Notes under the pieces: generated by a model
What the model was told of the DNA's origin: nothing
Databases searched by the model: none
What the model saw: the letters and a program-made list of their open reading frames with translations, nothing else
Part shown: positions 57,910 through 64,000 of the stretch, one piece after another
Layout: the number at the start of each line of letters is the position of its first letter
Position numbering within the stretch: position 1 is the first letter of the stretch
Assembly (NCBI GenBank): GCA_005656395.1
Contig: SRSI01000023.1
Coordinates: 496,001 to 560,000, forward strand
DNA from: Strongyloides papillosus
Lineage: Eukaryota; Nematoda; Chromadorea; Rhabditida; Strongyloididae
Direction: 5' to 3'
DNA length: 64,000 bases
Translations under genes and position numbers: made by a program

Positions 57910-58511
57910 CTAAAGTCCTCCAGTTACGGCTTTAATAAGAGCATCAGCAACCTCAACTTCGATTAATGCTTCAGCTTTGTCTTTATCACTTCCTTCGGTT
58001 GATCTACGTTGGGCAGATTCTAAAACTTGACGGGCAGCCTGGAAATATTAATAATTATTAATATACAAAAATAAAAAAAAAACTAACATTTTCATCGATG
58101 TCACTGACGGGTACAATGTATTCTCCCAAAACTTGGCATGTTCCATCGATATTCATTGAAAGAGTCCCAGATGAGACAAATAATTGTGTAACATTTCCAT
58201 CATTGTCTGTAACTTTAACAACACCAGGTTTCAAAACTCCTAATGTTGGGACGTGAGTTGCAAGAATACCAACATTTCCAGCTAAAGTTGGGACATCAAC
58301 TTGTCTAACAACTTTTTTATCAAAATATGACTGTAATGGATTAGATAAAAAAATTTTATTATTGAAATCTTACTGTATCTGGGGATGCTAGGGTGAATGT
58401 AAGTTCATTGGCGTTGTGTTGAGCAGCAGCGGCAGCAGCTTCAGATGCATAACGAGCTTGCATTGCTGAGATACGTGGAAGTTGACGAAGAGCACGGGCC
58501 AAGTAAGACAT
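57910..58511 (-). CDS. ATP5F1D: Mitochondrial ATP synthase F1 delta subunit
   Basis: Exons 58511-58374, 58330-58088 and 58038-57910 give 169 residues, the normal length. It is part of the central stalk of F1 (homologue of bacterial epsilon), coupling rotation to catalysis in the mitochondrial matrix. Residues 1-22 (MSYLARALRQLPRISAMQARYA) are an Arg-rich presequence. The beta-sandwich holds NELTFTLASPD, VDVPTLAGNVGILATHVPTLGVLKPGVV and LFVSSGTLSMN, and the C-terminal helices are RQVLESAQRRSTEGSDKDKA and IEVEVADALIKAV. All blocks are conserved; both introns are near 45-50 bp. Confidence 0.95.
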
Positions 58512-59879
58512 GATGGTTCTAGAAAAATACAAATATTAATAATAAAAAAATAAATAAATAAAAAATTATGTCTTGATTAGATCAGAGAATTGATCGCTAG
58601 TGAAGAAAAAATAATGGGAGTCTATTCTGTTGGAGGAATGTGTACTTTTAAATATCTTGTAACGATAAACGTAGGTGATAAGGTTGAAGATAGACGTTAG
58701 TCTACAAAAAATAATTCAGGTAATTATGGAGATTTTTAAAAAAATATTTTTAAATTTTTGTGTGGGAATGTTTGTTTTCAAGAAAAAATAATGAAAGTGA
58801 AACTCCAAAAAGTCAACTACAGTATCAGTTGCCCTTTCGATATCGAAATACTAATTAAAAAATTATGAATGAAATTTAATAATTTTTATTCATTACTAAA
58901 ATTTAATTTTTAAATTATCTAAAGTTACAGTTAACATCATTATTTTACACTTCTTATTTATCACTTCTAAAAAGCTGAATTACTTATAATTACTTCCTCA
59001 TTTTGACTATCTCTTTTGATAAAAAACACTTATCAATTTTAAAGTGTAATTCTGCGAATTCCTTTTTATGGTCAATTTTTTTTATCTCCTCCAATTGTAC
59101 TTTGATAATATATCAAATTTAAGTTTTAAAAACTTATTGTTTAGTAATTTTAATCATGTTATGATAAATTACTTATAAAGTAACATCATTTAGTGTACCA
59201 TATGTATTTGGATTTGAATATTATTTCATTCACATTTCTCGTGAATATATGAATAAACATATAAATTCATAAAAATAAATTTGTTAGCTTTAAATTTTTT
59301 TGGGCTTTCAATGAATAAATAGGAGAGTTAAAAATAGATTTCGGACACATTTAATTGTGTATAAAGTAATTGAAAAATAATCCATAAATGTTATTGAGAT
59401 ATTTTCGATAAACAGAAGTTAATGTTATTGTTTGACAAAAAAAATTTTTTGTTTTAGCGAGAAATCATTTTTATGTAATTGTAATATGGTTTAGAGCATT
59501 CTTTAAGCTTCTTACGATATAACCATTAGTTCGTTTTATAATAAATGTGTTTTTTTTGTCAAAATAAATATCGAGAAAAGAACAATTGCTTAGTTGAATG
59601 ATTTTATAAAATCATTTATCTGTTTTTTATAATAATTTACCATCACATAAAATGGTTTTCAATTATAAATTTTTTCATGTCACTGAAACTATTATAGTAT
59701 TCTGTGATAAATAAACATTTTATGATTAAGTTAAATAAAATTTATTATTTTACATTTGAAGTTATTTACTGATGCATAAATGAAAAAAAGAATACATTTT
59801 CAGAACATAAAGCTAATAGTATAAATATATTTGTAATTTAATTGAAGTGTTTTATGATTTTTTAAAATAATGATAAAGT
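58512..59879. other. Intergenic, no gene seen
   Basis: About 1.4 kb, promoter side of the ATP synthase gene and 3' side of the gene at 59880. A/T-rich. Confidence 0.45.
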
Positions 59880-60624
59880 TTATTTAATTTTAAGTGTTAA
59901 GGAAACCATAGATTTGATATTACTTTCTTCCACATGATAGGAGACAACCTTATCAACAGATGGATTCAAAATAACATTTGTGATAGATAGGTTATTTTTT
60001 ACCTCATTGGTTGTTAATGGTATATCTTCAAAATTAATCGTAACATTACCATCTACAACTGGAAACGAGAGTCGTTTAAGCTCTGTAAAAGAAACTGTAG
60101 AGTTTTCGAAAATGTCAACTTTTTTAGAAACAGTCATATCACTTAACGCATTTGTTACACAAACATTAGGCTTCCATATACGTTCCTCTAAATCAGGTAG
60201 CGATGTTACACGACCTTTAAAATTGAATCTATGATCGGACCATGATTGATATATCTTCATAAACACTACTGCTTCATTCTCTCCCTCAACAGTATGTCTT
60301 TGAAAATTATACAACGTAATTTGTAATTTAATCTATAAAAATTTAATTATTATAATAATTATATGTCATTAAGTTGTATTTATCTTATGGTTATGTTTGT
60401 CAGTTATGCGTAATTTTATTTATTATATTTTATAATTATATACTTACATCCGTTGGTTGCCCAATAATGGGGGGTTCATTATTGTAGTACTCGACAAAGA
60501 GTTCTCTTACATCAATTCTTCTAATGGGTCTTTCAATAACAATATCCTCGAATGCATGACCATTTATGGTGGAAGGTGCAATAAATATTAGGTTTAAAAG
60601 CAAAATGACATTAAAAAATTGCAT
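59880..60624 (-). CDS. Secreted Cys-loop-receptor-like ligand-binding domain, no membrane helices
   Basis: Exons 60624-60448 and 60332-59880 (115-bp intron, phase 0) give 209 residues. Residues 1-22 are a signal peptide. Then IDVRELFVEYYNNEPP, IKLQITLYNFQRHTVEGENEAVVFMKIYQSWSDHRFNF (W90, D92, R94, as in the WxDxRL loop D of Cys-loop receptors) and ERIWKPNVCVTNA (W112, like the IWxPD loop A). FPVVDGNVTINFEDIPL (149-165) occupies the place of FPFDxQxC, with both Cys-loop cysteines replaced (Thr142 and Val156). The chain ends VSLTLKIK, where pre-TM1 sequence would begin, and no transmembrane helix follows. It therefore resembles an acetylcholine-binding protein or a truncated ligand-gated channel subunit. 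Ligand unknown; the family call is by motif only. Confidence 0.7.
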
Positions 60625-61432
60625 GGTTCTTAGAAGCTTAAAATATTTGTTGTCATTAAGATAACTGAAAGTAGTAATAATAAATGTATCACCATAAAAG
60701 AAGATATTTTTTAGATGATTGATAAAATATTCATACTAAAATGAATGATAAATTAGTTTTAAATCAACAAATGTTTATAGAAATTTGAGATTATTGTTTA
60801 ATTGTAGAGGAGATAGAATATTATAGTGGTGAGTAAAATGGAAAAAGTCTTCAATGTAACAATTACCAAAAGAAAACCTGAAAAATGGTACCATATGTTA
60901 AAATTGGTTAGAAATTAGAAGGCATTTTAAAAGAATGTAAATGAACAATGAAAGCATAATAGACTTTAGTCTCCTAAATATCCATCTATCCAAATTATAA
61001 TAACTTTAAAAGTATATTTTAAAGAATAACATTTATACTTATTTAAACATAAAAATTTAAATCTATATAAATTTATTTTGAAAGAAGAATTTAAAGTAGA
61101 GATTTTTATTTATGAGAGAATAAAAAATTTTATAAATACAGATTGGAGGGAATACTTTTTTTTTATAAAAGTTGGAGAGATATTTGATGGACATGATTTA
61201 GAAACACGAGAACATTCATATGAGGGCAATTTAATAAAAATTTTAGTATGCCACATATGTGGTAAAGTGAGTTACATTTATTATGTATGAATTTAGTTTA
61301 GCATAACAATATGTTTCTAAATTGTTAAAAATATTTCTGTGGAATATTAAAGATAGTATTATTTATTTGAAAATGTCTTCCATATATTTAAAAATTTTAA
61401 ACAAAGATTTTTAATTAAAGAATTATATATAT
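60625..61432. other. Intergenic, no supported gene
   Basis: The frame at 61078-61290 (KILVCHICGKV near its end) starts without an ATG and has no supporting splice sites. Left uncalled. Confidence 0.4.
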
Positions 61433-61627
61433 TTAGCCAAAGAAACTCCAAACTCTGGAAAAAAATGTTCGATGTGTTGTTTGACGCCCATTTTGATAAC
61501 GGGTACGAGTGGTTCTTGAGGTTATTCTATAGGATGTTCTTTTAACTCTATAATGAGGAACGGAAATAGTTTGAATTGTTATCAGAAATAGAAGTAATAA
61601 AAGTATCTCTATTCTTAAAAAGTTCAT
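61433..61627 (-). CDS. 64-residue secreted peptide precursor (Arg/Thr-rich)
   Basis: Signal peptide MNFLRIEILLLLLFLITIQT (1-20), a short spacer, then the furin-type site RVKR (27-30). The released part would be 34 residues starting TSYRITSRTTRTRY, strongly cationic and without cysteines, ending RVWSFFG. A C-terminal Gly is the substrate for peptide amidation, so an amidated -SFF end is possible. This is the layout of a neuropeptide, hormone or antimicrobial peptide precursor. A TATATA lies about 15-25 bp upstream at 61642-61648. No family recognised. Confidence 0.6.
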   Translation of the reverse strand: MNFLRIEILLLLLFLITIQTISVPHYRVKRTSYRITSRTTRTRYQNGRQTTHRTFFSRVWSFFG

Positions 61628-62353
61628 TCCCGGATGGTATGTATATAGGAATTTTACAGACTTTGTTGTTAGTTAAATTATCAGAAAATGGACGAGTATA
61701 ACTCTCCTGAGAATTAATTTCTTTTAAGACTATATATTTTCTAAAAAAGTTAATGAATTTTCGATTATCAATATATCATATATCAAAGGAAATGGAAAAT
61801 TTATTGAAAAGAATATATATACCGATAAGATATTATCGTTTAATAGCAATAAAAAATTATATTTTAAATTTCAGTGTTCGTAAATTGTTAGAGTTTTAAT
61901 GTATAGTTTTGAAAAGTAAAGGAGAAGCATTAACTATAAATTTACTATATAATAAATAACATAACATAAAAGTCAAAATTAAAATTTATCGTTTTTTAAT
62001 TACATTGTAACTACATCACCAACAACTTTGGGTAGTATTAAATATATGACTGGTTAATTAAAGACAAATTTGTAATTTTATTCTCGAGTTCGAAAAACCT
62101 TTTCTTATAATAAAAGATAATGATTAATGATCGCGTATATTGATATAACAGTGTGGTTTTTAAAAATTTTATTCAGTTATTTTTCAAATTAACAAGTTAT
62201 TAATTCATGTGAATATTTATTTAAAAGAGATTAACTTTTTAATTATTTTTGAAGGAATATTAAAATTCTTCACTGCACGTATACAGTTTAATATTTTTTT
62301 ATTGAAATATTCTTTGTTTAATTCATCATAAGCCAATGTGATGTTTTGAAGAT
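61628..62353. other. Intergenic, no gene seen
   Basis: A/T-rich spacer between two small minus-strand secreted genes. Confidence 0.4.
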
Positions 62354-62569
62354 TCATTCATTTTCTCTTTGGAAATTGAAAGTTTCGTATGGTTGGTGAT
62401 AGACAATTTTCGTTCCATCATTATAGGCTTTCACAGCATCATTAAATCTAAATATTATTTTAGGATGGTACATTCTGAAGTTTCTTCCCTCAACCTGAAG
62501 ATCATTGAAGATGAAGGTAGCAACTAATACAAGAAATATAAATTTAACTGAAACGAAACATCCACTCAT
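62354..62569 (-). CDS. 71-residue small secreted protein
   Basis: Leader VKFIFLVLVATFIFNDLQVEG (about 8-28) is a signal peptide. The mature part, RNFRMYHPKIIFRFNDAV...YETFNFQRENE, is rich in Phe, Tyr and Asn and has no cysteine. The first exon appears to be the whole gene. The TATA box at 62620-62630 (TATATAAAGG in gene direction) is about 55 bp before the ATG. No family recognised. Confidence 0.65.
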   Translation of the reverse strand: MSGCFVSVKFIFLVLVATFIFNDLQVEGRNFRMYHPKIIFRFNDAVKAYNDGTKIVYHQPYETFNFQRENE

Positions 62570-62619
62570 GTTTGAAAAGAAAAATGCGAAAATTAAGCTC
62601 TAAAAAAACAGTGAATGCC

Positions 62620-62630
62620 TTTATATATCC
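62620..62630 (-). promoter_or_regulatory. TATA box of the small secreted gene
   Basis: On the minus strand GGATATATAAAGG, about 55 bp upstream of the ATG at 62569. Confidence 0.55.
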
Positions 62631-64000
62631 CACAAATCCTACGTAAAGCCTGAAATTATGTTTTCCACTCACATTTGAGTAATTAACTTATTAAAAATAC
62701 AAAATATTGAAGAAAATATGGCGTGGTATTTTAATTATTTATGTAATATATCTTTGTGTTTATTTTTAACGATCCTAGGAGATTTATGAATGCAATTTCT
62801 ACCAATTGTTCCCATACAATTTATATTTTTATAATTTCTTACTTGGTAATTTATAATACTATCATGAATTACTATAAACATTACTTGTAAGGTTTAGGAA
62901 TGTTAAAGTAGTATATATGTATTATTTATAAAATTAATTTATTAAATATGTTAACGTTTGTCTTTGTGAAAAATAACGTGAATATTGTAATTTTTTATCA
63001 ACTAAAGATTAAAGAACAAATTAAAGGATTGATAATTCTCTGTTAGGTGAAATCTTTTAAAAACATATTTAGAATCACAAACAAATATACAGTAATACTT
63101 TTTTTTTGTATATCCAACAATATTTTTTTGTTGTTATTGAATTATACCTTTAGTTTTATAGTACGAAACTAAAAAATAATGGTAATTTTATTAATGAATT
63201 TATATAACTTTATTTAAGTGTAATAATTTGTTAATTAATAAATTATTACACTGTTCTTCTTTTTCTTTAAAGTAACTAAATGTATTCACGAATAATGTCT
63301 TAGAAAAAAATGTACCTTATTCGTAGATCAAACACACGGGCACATTAAAAAATCGGAAAGATGTCTGGTAATAAATTACAGATACTTAAAATGCTTGAAA
63401 TTTTAAACTTTCTTTGATTAACAGGTTATATTTTTACACTTATGTCATGTAGTTCTTTTTTCCATAGACAGCAGATAAAAAAAGTTAGCAAGAACGATAA
63501 CTTTAATAATTCCCACATTAAAATATGGAAATGTATTTTTGTTTTCAAGAAAATTTTTGTTTACCATAAATAAAACATTTTTCTCTTTCAATTAAAACAT
63601 ACTCTTAATGAGTAAACTTTAAAATTCACTATAAAACTTATAATATTATTTTTAAAAATACATGATTATGTAAACAATTAAAAATTCCCCCATATTTAAT
63701 GTTATTCATCCAAAAATACCCTTTATATCACCACAATTTGTATTTTGGCAAAACAAATCAGATACCAATCATATAGAGGATAATTTACACCCATAAGATC
63801 AAACTGCCCCCGTTTCATATAAAAAAAATTGTTTAAAAAGCTGATAGTTATTTGAAAAAATACAATACACATGACAATTTATATACACAATATTTGCCAA
63901 AGTAAACAATTGATGAACTGTCTTAAATTAAATATTTAGATAAAAATATGGTAATTACGTGGTTGGAGAGAAAAAACATTTCCAGTAGTTGTTATTATCA
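62631..64000. other. Intergenic, no gene seen
   Basis: A/T-rich to the window end, with no supported open frame, tRNA or repeat that I could recognise. Confidence 0.4.

Noticed and set aside
61078..61290. Frame with KILVCHICGKV
   Set aside because: No ATG, no splice context and only one CxxC pair, so not supported as a gene.
1..64000. CRISPR arrays, bacterial operons, riboswitches or rRNA/tRNA genes
   Set aside because: None seen. Introns, transposon types and gene content are eukaryotic. tRNA genes could still be missed by eye; a tRNAscan-SE run would decide.

Overview
The window looks like nuclear DNA of a nematode, most probably a clade IV parasite of the Strongyloides group. The support is extreme A+T richness; very short introns (about 35-50 bp, GTRAGT...TTTTAG-like) in nearly every gene I could rebuild; an astacin-EGF-CUB metalloprotease; many small lineage-specific secreted proteins; and conserved genes with nematode-like structures. 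This is inference from the sequence; no database search was possible.

Layout. 1-45 kb is gene-poor and built largely from mobile elements. They include two decayed Ty3/gypsy-like retroelements (317-1050 and 23440-26757, both minus), an apparently intact piggyBac element with TTAA target duplication (2313-4841), two dead mariners (21443-22357 and 37341-about 38650), and a pair of LTR-like repeats. There are also at least eight families of inverted-repeat (foldback or MITE-like) elements, several nested in one another. Scattered among them are secreted-protein genes: the astacin (7233-8697), two tandem serine-rich paralogues (9546-10034, 11924-12339), a secreted protein with opposite charge halves (17795-18907, minus), and two orphan secreted proteins (30641-31106, 40716-41194). 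A small membrane or secreted ORF is split by a transposon at 42588-43781.

45-63 kb is gene-dense and mostly conserved. It holds a twin-chromodomain protein; a minus-strand cluster of a nucleoside transporter, a basic membrane-anchored protein and ALG7/DPAGT1, spaced like an operon; a divergent pair of unknown genes; two tiny metal-binding-like or low-complexity genes sharing an upstream GATA-type motif; a divergent alpha-tubulin; and the mitochondrial ATP synthase delta subunit. It ends with a transmembrane-less protein resembling a Cys-loop receptor ligand-binding domain and two small secreted proteins, one shaped like an amidated peptide precursor.

Most genes here were rebuilt by joining open frames across GT...AG introns that keep the frame. 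Exon coordinates are given in each entry; start..end covers the whole gene span.
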